Assembly (NCBI GenBank): GCA_007026445.1
Contig: VDMD01000112.1
Location: 1-64,000, forward strand
From: Schizophyllum amplum
Taxonomy: Eukaryota > Basidiomycota > Agaricomycetes > Agaricales > Schizophyllaceae
Direction: 5' to 3'
DNA length: 64,000 nucleotides
Shown here: in pieces, positions 54,370-64,000 of the stretch
Layout of the letters: every line of letters begins with the position of its first letter
Numbering within the stretch: position 1 is the stretch's first letter
The notes under the pieces: generated by a model
Database searches by the model: none
What the model was told of the DNA's origin: nothing
What the model saw: the letters and a program-made list of their open reading frames with translations, nothing else
Translations under genes and position numbers: made by a program

Positions 54370-54671
54370 GGTGGGTGTGTGCAGTGAGCAGGGTGTGTAC
54401 AGTGAGCAAGAGTTCGTAAGCGACGACGCGAGCGGCAGAGTCCAGACGCGAGTAGCGGGGCCGATGAGGGCGCGTGGTTGCAGAAAGGACGGGATGAACT
54501 GCTGAATTACGTAATGTGATGTGCTCATTGCTCGACGCGGTCCGAGACCCCGGTGCCTCAAAGGGACAACGGCATTGTCTTTATGTGTTCCCTTGTCGCA
54601 GTTCAAGGTAGGTATGCTACATGATATGGTATTACAGGGCTTTACTTTTAGTAGTACATGGAGGATATATT

Positions 54672-56632
54672 TCAGGCTGTAGGCACGCGTACAGGCTTCA
54701 ACACCCCGTTCTCGTCTGCCTCCCGAACCGGCTGAGTAGCATCCACAACGGCCTGGTTCTCAGGATTGCCCTCGAGTAAGCTGTGCAAAGTAAATATAGC
54801 ATGTTCTCGTAGATCTGAAGGTCAAAGTTTAAGCTAACAAACAGCTTCCAAATGTCATAGCACGCACAAGGATTTCTCTCATCCACGACACACAGATTCA
54901 TCACTGTCTGAATCCCACCGCACTGGCGTACGCGGTCCTGCACCGAGCGGCTCCGGTGAGCGAGTACTCCGAGCAGTCGAACAAGATCGCGCTTGAGGTA
55001 CGAGAATCCGGGATTATCGGGCGATGGTGCGGAGGGTGCCCCAGGTTGGCGAACAGGCTTGCCGAAATTTATTCGGGGAAGAAACAGGTCTAGGAGACGC
55101 AGCAAATCTATCAGACGTTCAGCGACCAAAGCCACAACGATTGTCATGGAATGCCCACCGACGATGCTCTCCACAATGCCTGTCCCGTCTGAGCGCGCTT
55201 CGGCGAAGAACTTGCGTCGGCCGAGAGGACCTCGTTCCTGTCCCTCCGCTGCAAGTGCCACAGAGACGATGCACTGCGTCAACAGCACCAACGCCTCGCA
55301 TACTTTGGGTAGCATGACGTCCAGTTCCGCAGGGGGCGCACTCGCGTCGCCTCCGCCTGAGCCAATCGACCTCGACACGGACGCTCGCGCCGACGCCGAC
55401 AGCGAGAAAAAAACCTGGCTCAACATTGGCATCAGCCCCTCGTGGACCGCGTCGCGCTCCGGCGAGTCCGCTGACTGCAGATACGAATCCGTAAGCTTCA
55501 GCAGCGTCGTCTGGTGCGGCGTCACTGCCTCGCCGTCCATCGCGAGGCGGATGTACAGGCGCGGTACGCAGCCCTGCTGCGCGATCTGCGTGAAGATGAA
55601 GTAGCCGTAATTGAAAGCGCGGCCGGCGTCGGTGTCCTCTTGGGCGTCGAAGGACGCGGTCATGAGGTCGAGGAGTACGACACAGAGGCGGAGGCCGATG
55701 GGCGTGGTGCAGAGGGCTTTTCTGAGGTTGGGGGGTCAGGAGGGCGCGGAAGCAGCTAGGTGGGGCAAAAGAGGGTGAGGGAAGGAGGTGCCTACATGCG
55801 CATCTTGCAGCCTCGGAGAACGTTGAACATGAAGATGAGGGAGGAGAGGACAGTCCGAGGGTCGGGGTGCGCGAGGAGTCGGCTAGGCTTGCTTGTTAGG
55901 ATGGGCGGCGAGAGGGTGAGGGGCTTGACGCACAGCAAGACGACCTGATCTTCTGGTAGTGCGAGATATGTGTCCCATATGGCAGACATGAGACTCTCGT
56001 TCCCGGTAACGATGTTAGACAGCGTCTGCGTGAGCATACGTGCGGCCATGACGGCTGCCATCTCTGTCAGCATAGGACGCCATGAAGCACTATCAACTCA
56101 CCGTCCGCATCCTCCGTAGCAGACCACGACGTGAAGTAGTGCAGCAGACGACGGATCTCTGGCTCGTTCTCGCTGACCAAAGATTAGCTGGCATTATCTC
56201 GCACTCGGACAAGCTAGATGTTCACTATGCCTGCTCCTGATTATACGGAACAGCAGCAACGAGATTCCGCGTGAAGCGCGCCAGGCTCACGCACGCGACC
56301 TTCATGGCCCGCTGCTGCTCGCCGTCGTCGCGCGCCTCCTCATCATCCTCGCTCGTGTCCCAGAAGGTGAGCTGCGCGCGAGACAGGTCGCGCCATAGCT
56401 TGCGCAGCGCCGGCCAGATCGATGCGTCATCGCCAAAGTAGAAGCTGCGACCATCAGCAGGCGCGCGCAGGTGAGGGTAGAGCAGATCGCACCGAAGGTC
56501 GCTGTCGCTGGCCAGCGCCGCCGCGACCTCGTCCGCCACCTTTGCGAAGGCCGCTAGGGAGGCGTCGTCCCGCGCATCGAAGACAGCAGCGGCTTGCTTG
56601 AATCGCTGTAGGTAGTCACTACCGTTTGTCAT
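54672..56632 (-). CDS. Ataxin-10 domain protein
   Basis: Armadillo-like helical protein related to human ataxin-10 and yeast Ctr86. It starts MTNGSDYLQRFKQAAAVFDA and consists of helical repeats: MAAVMAARMLTQTLSNIVTG, VLSSLIFMFNVLRGCKMRM, FNYGYFIFTQIAQQGC. The C-terminal ataxin-10 domain is clear: FSYLKRDLVRLLGVLAHRS, QDRVRQCGGIQTVMNLCVVD, then NPYLREHAIFTLHSLLEGN and PENQAVV. The last block is joined across an intron with a 34-nt exon. It ends LKPVRVPTA. Function in fungi is poorly defined (cytokinesis and signalling roles are proposed in animals). The start codon is 101 bp from that of the V-ATPase assembly gene on the other strand. Confidence 0.9.
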
Positions 56633-56733
56633 CGTGCGCGACGGCGTGGGAGAAGAAAGAAAGCCGCCATGAGCGGGTGCGCGCCGACACGATCGGCGCT
56701 GACGGCGGGATCACCGGCGCTTATTTCACTGTC

Positions 56734-57446
56734 ATGGCTGCCGACGACAAGCTCGCCGTGTCCCTCGAGCCTCACCTTCTCGAAGCGCTCGTCCCGCTGC
56801 AGGGCCGCCTCCCGCCCGACCTCGCCGCCGCGCTCGGCCCGTACATCGTCGATCCCCCGCCGCGCACGATCCCTTACGCCCTCCTGCACCGCATCTCCCA
56901 ATGGGCGCGCACGGCCGACCTCAGCCCTCCGCTCGAGCGCGGGGCGTACTCCATGGTGTCCCTGCTCGCCGGCACGACGACGTCGCCGGAGAGTAAGCTC
57001 GGTAAATACGTGCCCCCGCTGCCGCCAGACGAAGCCGCCGCACAGCAGGTGCGCGACCGGAAGGCCATCACCGCGCTGTTCAACGCGCTGCTCAGTGTGG
57101 GCGGCGCGGCGTTCGCAGCATGGTGGGCCGCGGACAAGACGGGGTGGAGGAACGAATGGGTGCGTTTTGCGTCCGGCCGATGTCTTTGCATGCCGCTTAC
57201 ACGATGACTATGCAGAGGGTGCTCTTTGCGCTTGCCGTGGGGACGATTGTCGCGCTCTCGGAGGCTTTACTTTATATTATCTGGCAGTCGCGCGCGACAG
57301 GGAAGCTGAAGCCTCTCAATCTTGAGCCGCGCAGGAAGCCTGCGCGCCACAAGCGCGTCGACGCGCCCGACGAGGTTTCTATCGACGAGCAACCCCCTCC
57401 CAGCGGCGACTTGCGCAAGAGGATAACTCAGAAGGAGGATTCGTAG
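56734..57446 (+). CDS. VMA12: V-ATPase assembly factor, Vma12/TMEM199 family
   Basis: ER membrane protein needed to assemble the Vo sector of the vacuolar ATPase. Two exons, 56734-57159 and 57216-57446. The soluble N-terminus has PYALLHRISQWARTADLSPP and the family block PPLPPDEAAAQQVRDRKAIT. Two membrane segments follow: ALFNALLSVGGAAFAAWWAA and, after the intron, VLFALAVGTIVALSEALLYI. The tail is basic, then acidic. ATG 56734 was chosen because the frame upstream of it lacks the conserved character, although it is open to 56626. Length, about 218 residues, fits the family. Confidence 0.85.
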
Positions 57447-57956
57447 CGCTGCCTGGCTTCTACATAAGCCTCATCCCTGCTGCCTTCTGCGTTCGCCTCC
57501 AAGTGCATGCCCACCTCCAGCACTATCGACTACTGCATGTCCTCTTCCTACCCAACGGTGCCCTGAATTTTCTGTAACAGTACGTCACGCAGAAGCGACA
57601 AAGTGGCGAATACGCAGCCGCTGGACGGGATGCCTTCTCCCCATCCTCCCCCTCTTCTCTCCCAAAACGTGGGGCTGACACACCTCCGAACCACTTGCTT
57701 ATCTCGCCTTGAATAGCATGACTTAGCTCGCGCCATGGTGGATGATGTGATTCTGCCATCCTCTGGGTCCCTTGACGCCAAACCAGTGGCGTTCCCAGTC
57801 CAGGAAGTTCTAAATTCCCCTCCAGCGACTGACTGTTCACCAAGCGAGTGACCATACAGCCCACAAATGACCCCGACCGGCCCTTCAGATAGATGAGAAG
57901 GACCCTGCTTCGCTCTCCCGGCGACCGCTTATACGAGCCCCCTTTCGCAATTCATG
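57447..57956. other. Intergenic region, no supported gene
   Basis: 3' flank of the V-ATPase factor gene and far upstream part of oxygenase copy 3. No coding signal. Confidence 0.4.
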
Positions 57957-58133
57957 CCATCGTGAGGTGGGATGGTGTCATCGTCCGCTGCGTAGGTGCC
58001 ATCCTCCGCGGCATAGGTGTGATCACTCGTTGCGCAGGTGCCTTCCCCAGCTGCTTAGACTAGCAGCAGCGATAAGTGACCTTGTCAACTGACTGAGAGA
58101 CGTACCCCGTTCCCCATCGGCGTCGTATATAAG
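57957..58133 (+). promoter_or_regulatory. Shared upstream module of oxygenase copy 3, with local repeat expansion
   Basis: CCATCGTGAGGTGGGATGG (57957-57977), then three imperfect units around CGCTGCGTAGGTGCCATC (to ~58042). CAGCTGCT with ACTAGCAGCAGCGATAAG (58048-58076), TCAACTGA (58085-58092) and GTATATAAG (58125-58133) follow, the last 72 bp before the ATG. It has the same block order as copies 1 and 2, but the first two blocks are pushed further apart by the repeat. Confidence 0.75.
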
Positions 58134-58204
58134 TCCTACCAGCCTTTCCCCCAAGCCTGCCACACCACCTCTTCCATCTCCAGGCAACTACATAACATCT
58201 CAGT

Positions 58205-60143
58205 ATGCCCGTCCCCGTCCCGCCCCTCGGTTCCTATCAGCACGTCCCGGAGACGAAGGTGAGTGTCGTCCCCTGCCGCCCACCTCATCATGATCTCGTT
58301 CTGTGCCTTCCTCAACACACAGTATACTGACCATTTCGCCCACACCCACAGGAAAACCTCGACTGGGCCGAACTCGTCACCGTCGACCTCACCAACTACG
58401 ACACCCCGGAGGGCAAGCAGGAGGCCGCAAAGACACTGATCAAGGCCATCCGCGACAAAGGCTTCTTCTACGTCAAGGGCTTCGACATCCCGCAGGAGAA
58501 GGTCAACCGCCAGTTTGCACTCGGGAAGCAGTTCTACGAGCTGCCTCTCGAGGAGAAGGCGAAGTACACGCCGGAGGGGCTTGGTGGGTTGCTTTTGCTT
58601 CAAGTCTTGGTGGCAGCCTCTGATAAAGGTATACAGATGAGGGCAAGTTCAACGGCTACGTGCCCGCTGGGCGGCGTATGTGCGTGCAGACAGTCTTTGC
58701 TACCTGCAGGACATTGATCTGACTACTTGCTGCAGTGTAGATCCTGAGACGGGCCTGCGCGACAACGTCGAGATCTACAACATCCCCAGTACGTCTTTAC
58801 GTCCCAATATCTCTATGCCTGCTCATATCTTACACCACGGCGCAGAGTTCAACGGCGACTTCCCCCACAACCACCCGCCCATCATCCAGGAGCGCCTCCC
58901 TGAGATCGAGGAGTTTGCGAAGGTGGGCAGCGATCATGCGTAGTGATTTTTTGCTCTTCTTAATCCTCCTCAGGACCTACACTCCAAGGTCCTCGACCCG
59001 CTTTACACGCTCCTGGCGCTCGCGCTCGAGCTACCTGAGGACTATTTCACCAAGATCCACTCGTACCCTGTTAAGAGCGAGGTAAGCAGGCTCCTTCCGC
59101 TGGCCGTCGTTGGTACCAACCTAATGTTGCTCCAGGACCACTTCCGCTACATGAAATACAACAAGCGGCCGCTCGAGGAGAACGCAAAGATCAAGTCGTG
59201 GATCCGCGGGCACACTGGTAAGTCGCCGCTCCCAAGCCAGTCCTCTGTCGGTGGCTATCGGCACCACCCACGCTCGCGTGATACTAACGATGAATCGCGT
59301 CAGACCTCGGCAGCTTCACGCTCCTCTTCCGCCAGCCCGTCGCCGCGCTGCAGATCCGCGACCCCCTGACGGATGAGTGGAAGTGGGTGAAGCCCCAGGA
59401 CGCGACGATCACCGTCAACTCGTGCGACGCGCTCAGCTTCCTGACGGGCGGCTATGTGAGGAGTACCATTCATAGGTGCGTTTATTCTGTTACCTACCCT
59501 ACTAGTACCTTGGTTGTCACCGGAGGACGACGACTAACGAATATACAACTAGGGTGACTATCCCGCCCAAGGACCAACAGCACGTCGATCGCCTTGGTCT
59601 CCTCTACTTCTCGCGGTGAGTTTTGTTTTTTTGTCACATGTTGATCTGTGTGGTACTCATTAACATCCCTTCAGCCCACACAACCACATCCAGTTGAACA
59701 CCATCACCGACTCGCCCGTCCTCCAGCGCGAGGGCTTCACCCAGAACGACTTCGAGAAGTCTGGGAACCCTGTGCCGACCATGGAAGGTGGGTGACTCTG
59801 CCCCGACGATAAAATGGGCATCCTGCACAAGATACTCATCATCCACAAAATTCTCATCATCCACAAAATCCCCATCATTCACAACCAGCCCGCAGTCCCC
59901 ACAATACACCATCCTCCTCAATGACCCATTATATCCATCCCGCTCTGACCTGTCATCTTATCCTGACCTTCCATCCCCCCAGACTGGACCTTCAAAAAGC
60001 AGAAGTGGCAGCGCACCCGCAAGACCGAGCCCGCGTACTACACGGCGACCATCGTGCCCGGTTACCAGGAGAAGATCTACGACAAGGACTCGGCGGAGCT
60101 GCAGCCTGTCCTGCGGCAGCTTGCGCAGGCGACGGTGGCTTGA
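58205..60143 (+). CDS. Isopenicillin N synthase-like Fe(II)/2-oxoglutarate oxygenase, copy 3
   Basis: Same family and exon plan as copies 1 and 2. Start MPVPVPPLGSYQHVPETK, then ENLDWAELVTVDLTNYD, GFFYVKGFDIPQEKVNRQF, DEGKFNGYVPAGRR and EFNGDFPHNHPPIIQERLPE. Iron ligands lie in RGHTDLGSFTLLF and VRSTIHRVT, the 2-oxoglutarate Arg in LLYFSRPHNH. The end is WTFKKQKWQRTRKTEPAYY... to LRQLAQATVA. The intron before the last exon is longer (about 195 bp) and contains a short CATCATCCACAAAAT tandem repeat near 59835-59885. Unlike copies 1 and 2 it has no transporter partner beside it, but it keeps the upstream module and TATA box. Confidence 0.93.
59828..59885. repeat. Short tandem repeat within an intron of oxygenase copy 3
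   Basis: Three near-identical 17-18 bp units based on CTCATCATCCACAAAAT lie in the last intron of oxygenase copy 3 and explain part of its extra length. Confidence 0.7.
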
Positions 60144-60489
60144 AGCGCAGGCGAGACGACCCAAGGTGCAAGGGATGGCGACGTAAGGTGCATCGGTTCT
60201 GAGTCCTTGCTCGGCGCCAGGGAGATGAGAAAGTGCACGGAATGAACACAACTGTTAGTATGTAAACGGTACACATCCGAATCAAACATGACCTTATCAA
60301 TCTGAGCGGTGAAGCGCTTGAAGGCGTCGAATGGAGCGTTGGGGAGTCTGCGAAGAGATTGCCTCGAAAGTGATCTCGTCTCAGGTCGCGAGCATACATC
60401 CATATGATTTGTACAATCGCCAACTTCCATCCCATGTATCCATGTCAAACTACCAGTGATACCGCCTAAGTATCTGTAAGTGTATACAA

Positions 60490-61582
60490 TTACTGCAGGA
60501 ACATCTCCTTGAGCTCGCGAATCGTGTCTTCAGGGCAGGTCACAGTGTGGCCAATCGTGCGGGGGTCCTCGAAGATCTCGTAGTCATTGCCGCCCTTTCA
60601 TAACGCTCCACGTAAGCACACATCTCCCGTATACACGCACACAGGGACGTACCTTGTGCGTCTTGTCGCCGAAGAAGTGGATCTCCTCGAACTGCTCGTC
60701 CTCGACGTGGCGCAGCGCGTAGGTCTTGTCCCACCCGTTCGGGAAGACGTCGAAGGAGATCTGGCCGCCGATGGCGAAGGTCAAGCCCAGGTGGCCGAAC
60801 TTCTCCTTGAGGACATTGACGAAGGCTTCGCGCACGCCGTGCTCCTGCAGAGTGTTTAGTAACGGTGGCGGGAGGGGCTGAGAGCGGATCACGCACCTTG
60901 TCGTACGCGTTGAAGTCCCAGCGTTCCTGGAGGCTGCGAGAGGTTTGGTCAAAAGCCGCGAGGAGAGGTGTTAGCACGCACGAAGCGTTACGGCCGATGG
61001 GGCTGACATTGACCATGCCATTGCGGAACTCGATGAACGTGCCGCTGGTAGACGGTTAGGATGTGGTAAAAGTACAGCACTTGACCACGCACCGCTTGAT
61101 GGGCAGATCCAGGTCGGCGATGTAGTGCAGGCAGAAGTTGATGAGGGGCTTGTACTGCTCCTCGCCAACCCACTTGATGAACGACTGCGTCGCGAGCACC
61201 TTGCCCATCTTGTACGCCGTCAGCCCATTCTCCGCAAAGGCATAGTCAAAGTCGTTCAGCACTGCGCATAATGAAGCGTCAGCTCGGACTCTGGCGAAGG
61301 GGGAAGGGAAGTCAAGACACACTATCGGTGCCCGGGACCTGCAGCTGCTCGGTGATCTTGACGAGATCAGACCCGCCGACGAAACCGATCGCGACTTTCT
61401 TGCGGACGGCGCGCAGGACCTCGAGCATCTCCGGGGACGCCGACTGGGGGGACATGTCAGTAACACGCGAGTTCGCGTCGCGCGCGCGCTGGACACACCT
61501 GACGCGCCGGGGTCAGGGTGCCGTCGACGTCGAAGAGCACCAACTTCTTGTGCGGCCGGTCGGCGAACGCTGAGGAGACCAT
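60490..61582 (-). CDS. SEC53: Phosphomannomutase
   Basis: Interconverts mannose-6-phosphate and mannose-1-phosphate, supplying GDP-mannose for glycosylation and GPI anchors; cytosolic. Six or seven exons from [27 protein letters not shown], whose DVDGT is the HAD catalytic motif I. Further blocks: [78 protein letters not shown] and [19 protein letters not shown]. It ends LKEMFLQ at 60490-60492. All the usual family blocks are present, and the estimated length (about 250 residues) is normal. One of the best-supported genes in the window. Confidence 0.97.
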
Positions 61583-62931
61583 GATGGTAGGAAGTAAGGA
61601 CGGGCGGTGGGTGTGGCTGTTGAGCGGGAGACTTTAAAGCTGCGGTCGTACAAGGCCGCAGTCGTACCAGAGAAAGCGGCAGCTGCCCTTCCCCGGTTCT
61701 TGTTTCTCCTTGTTTTCTCCCGCCATCATCTCTTCCAAGCACTGCTTTTGTTGCTGGGTCTCTCATGCTATTGAACCCTCTTGCCTGCACATCTTCAAGA
61801 TGTGTTCGAGACGGATGGATAACTGGGGTCGACCGTGCATCGTGGCGTGTCCTAGATCTTGCCGAGAAGAGATGCAGACCCGTCATCTTCGCTATTCCGT
61901 GAGCGTCATTTCTCGCTTGCAAGGATAGAAATCTGATGATACACACCCTCCGTGCCCCTCGCGAAGATGGACACGAGCAAAGCTCATCTCGCGCTTTCAC
62001 CGACAACACTCGGGTCTTGCTTGGTCCATTTCCGCGCTGGCCCTCGAGTCATCACCCCAACCCGACGATTTGACCGAATTGTTTTCTGCTATCACTCCCT
62101 CAACTCCATGACTTCGAGCCTTCAGAACCGCGTCGCCAAGCATGCACTGTCTTCCATTCATTCCTCCTGGTCTCCTCTGATCTGGTCCTTCCTCTCCGCC
62201 TCCATGACAGCCTCCCATTCCGAAGCATCCTCTAGCTCGCGATTTCCCTCTCCAATGCAGAGCCCTCCACGCAAATGTTGCATTCTGACGTTCCCGCCAA
62301 GTGCAGCGCATGTGGAAGTGAAAGTGATGTCACGTGATCGTGACGGAGTCATTATTGACATTGTCACTGTGCCACAGTACTCAGTCGCTGTGTTTTCGCA
62401 TGTATGCTCGAAACATCCTCAGCAAGACTTCTTTGAAGCTTTGACTGGCCTGACGACGACGAGAACTTGTCCCGTTATCACATTCATCTCAAAGTCACTG
62501 CAAAGTTCATTGTATGCGTGACGATACGCGCGTCTTGTCCGCAGTAGGCACGAGGTGAGACGGGTCATCCATCGATGGCTTGCCTTCCCTCTTCATCTGT
62601 AGACATAACCGACTCGTAAGCTGACTCTCTGCATCACAGCACTCGATGATACGGTGGTTCCCCGCCGTGCAATCAACACACAGAAGTTCCGATGGTCGGC
62701 CGGGAATCCACACCCAGGCGGATGAGGGCAGTTGTCTGGGCAGTCATGCGGATTCGGCATCACGAAGCACAAGGCACCGGTCCCCACCATGTCCTTTGAT
62801 CGCATGAACGCGCAGCGCGTATATATGAGGGTGCACTTGGCCTGCAATGTGCTTCGCCACGCCCCCTCCCTCCTCTCCGCCTTTGTCGATTCTCAAGCGG
62901 GCAAGTCTCACTGTCTGCCGACTCAGTCGCG
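61583..62931. other. Intergenic region between divergent genes, no supported gene
   Basis: 1.35 kb between the phosphomannomutase and glycosidase starts. A 190-codon open frame on the plus strand (61952-62521) is Ser/His-rich, without family resemblance or a conserved motif, so I do not call it. The promoter of each flanking gene should be here. Confidence 0.4.
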
Positions 62932-64000
62932 ATGTACATCCCCTCCCTCCTTCCTCTGGCCGGCGCCCTGCTCAACAGGACGCTACAAAGTGGCTTGAAA
63001 GACAATGTCTTGGAGAAGGTTAGAGCGAACATGTGGGACAGCTCGAGCAAGAGGTTCGTCGCGCATTTATGTTGCACGCACGGCAGACACTCACCTTCGC
63101 ATCGCAGCTGGGAGATGGGTGTCATGGCGGAAGCCCTCACCGAGTACGAGTGGGCTTCGCTCTCGGTGTTCAGCGAGGCCGCCTTCCCGCCACCCGCGGC
63201 GCTCAACTCTTCCATGAACGCTTCGGACGTGCTGGAGGTCGTGCACACCGTGCTCGCGGCCAAATCCGCCGACACCATCACCCTCTTCGCGGACGAGTCC
63301 GCAGGTGATCCCGCAAGTACGACCCCTTCGCGTCATTCTGACGGCATGCACTGAATAGCTCACCAGGCATGGGGTGCGCGGTGCTACTGGCAAACTGGAC
63401 GCGCGGAGACAAGTCGGACACTTCTTACTCCACCGCAGCCTCCGACCAGCTCTCGTATCTGTTGAATGACGCGCCCAGGACTGATGAGGGTGCCATCTCG
63501 CATAGAGCGGACCAGGTACAGCTGTGGTACGCTCGCGTCGCTTGCGAAAGGCGCACTGTCACTGAATCATCTCCGAAGGTCTGACTCGGTGTACATGGTG
63601 CCCCCCTTTCTCGCGTACTACGGCGCGCTGCAGGGCGGGGACGACGGTGCCCAGCTCCTGCAGATGGCGTACGATCAGATCCGGCTGCACCGCGACGCGC
63701 TGGCGGATGACGGGCTCTGGCGGCACGTCACGCTAGGTGACTGGGAAGACAACACGCATTGGGCGACAGGTATGTATCGCAGGGAGGCATCGTCAGCGTT
63801 TCTCATGAGCGTTCCAGGCAATGGATGGGCCGCCGCGGGCATGATGCGCGTCTTGCAGACGCTGAACCGTACCGAGCAAGCCACAGACTTCAGCGATCAG
63901 CAAGCACATCTTGTTACCTGGATTCGCGAAACACTATCCGCCGTCTGGGAGCACCAGGTATGCATGCACTTGTCTGATCGCTCTGATATTGACGTCGCGC
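62932..64000 (+). CDS. Six-hairpin glycosidase, GH105-like (partial, runs off the window)
   Basis: Probable secreted or surface hydrolase acting on unsaturated or decorated oligosaccharides such as rhamnogalacturonan fragments. Exons 62932-63053, 63108-63316, 63367-about 63523, then from ~63581. The N-terminus has a short hydrophobic stretch (MYIPSLLPLAGALLNRTLQ) that could be a signal peptide. Next come VRANMWDSSSKSWEMGVMAEA, MGCAVLLANW and DSVYMVPPFLAYYGALQGG. Last is LWRHVTLGDWEDNTHWATGNGWAAAGMMRVL, the aromatic and acidic active-site region of this fold. Exon borders are in phase. The C-terminal third lies outside the window, so the family assignment rests on about 250 residues. Confidence 0.78.

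Noticed and set aside
43883..60143. Reading the oxygenases as true penicillin-pathway isopenicillin N synthases
   Set aside because: Only the general fold and iron ligands are shared. No non-ribosomal peptide synthetase or acyltransferase gene is nearby.
61952..62521. 190-codon plus-strand frame between PMM and the glycosidase
   Set aside because: Low-complexity Ser/His/Pro composition, no homology sensed, no supporting splice sites.
62760..63281. 173-codon minus-strand frame over the start of the glycosidase gene
   Set aside because: Antisense to exons that join in phase into a recognisable six-hairpin glycosidase.
1..64000. tRNA, rRNA, CRISPR or bacterial operon features
   Set aside because: I looked for T-loop and B-box sequence and for regular spaced repeats and found none. 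Gene structure is plainly eukaryotic.

Overview
The window is nuclear DNA of a filamentous basidiomycete, most likely an Agaricomycete. Genes are dense, on both strands, and cut by many 45-60 bp GT-AG introns with CTNAN-like branch sites. Overall GC looks to be in the mid-50s percent. Family signatures also fit: a one-exon basidiomycete F-box protein, an Arp9 of the mushroom type, a fungal HNH-domain protein and a Zn2Cys6 regulator. I saw no rRNA, tRNA or CRISPR array.

Layout. 1-333: 3' end of an MscS-type channel gene. 2314-8323: clathrin heavy chain (18 exons, 1677 aa). 9056-10639 (-): PQ-loop membrane protein whose introns and 3' end carry minisatellites. 10986-14607 (-): Zn2Cys6 regulator with a Gln/Asn/Gly/His repeat tail. 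15899-17146 (-): zinc alcohol dehydrogenase. 17727-20273 (-): Fe-S L-serine dehydratase. 21021-22880: F-box-like protein. 23055-24158 (-): Pep12-type syntaxin. 24419-25116: non-autonomous inverted-repeat transposon. 25183-30786: divergent pair of Fe(II)/2-oxoglutarate oxygenase and MFS transporter. 31105-34359: a broken duplicate, a small unknown gene and VMS1/ANKZF1. 34534-38665 (-): DNA polymerase delta. 38876-39825: Nudix hydrolase. 39998-45592: a second copy of the divergent oxygenase/MFS pair, inverted relative to the first. 45887-52754: two inverted Gfo/Idh/MocA oxidoreductases flanking an HNH protein and Arp9. 53522-54369 (-): Rho3-type GTPase. 54672-56632 (-): ataxin-10. 56734-57446: V-ATPase assembly factor. 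58205-60143: third oxygenase. 60490-61582 (-): phosphomannomutase. 62932-64000: GH105-like glycosidase, cut by the window edge.

The housekeeping genes (clathrin, POL3, VMS1, PMM, Arp9, syntaxin, Rho, ataxin-10, VMA12) are interleaved with a family of recently duplicated metabolic genes: three oxygenases, two transporters and two dehydrogenases. The duplicates kept not only coding sequence but also promoter blocks and very unusual intron structures: an AT-AC intron plus 9-nt and 11-nt microexons shared by both transporters. The simplest reading is a small uptake-and-oxidation gene set, of unknown substrate, that has been copied with its regulation. That functional link is inference; the duplications and shared blocks are visible in the sequence.
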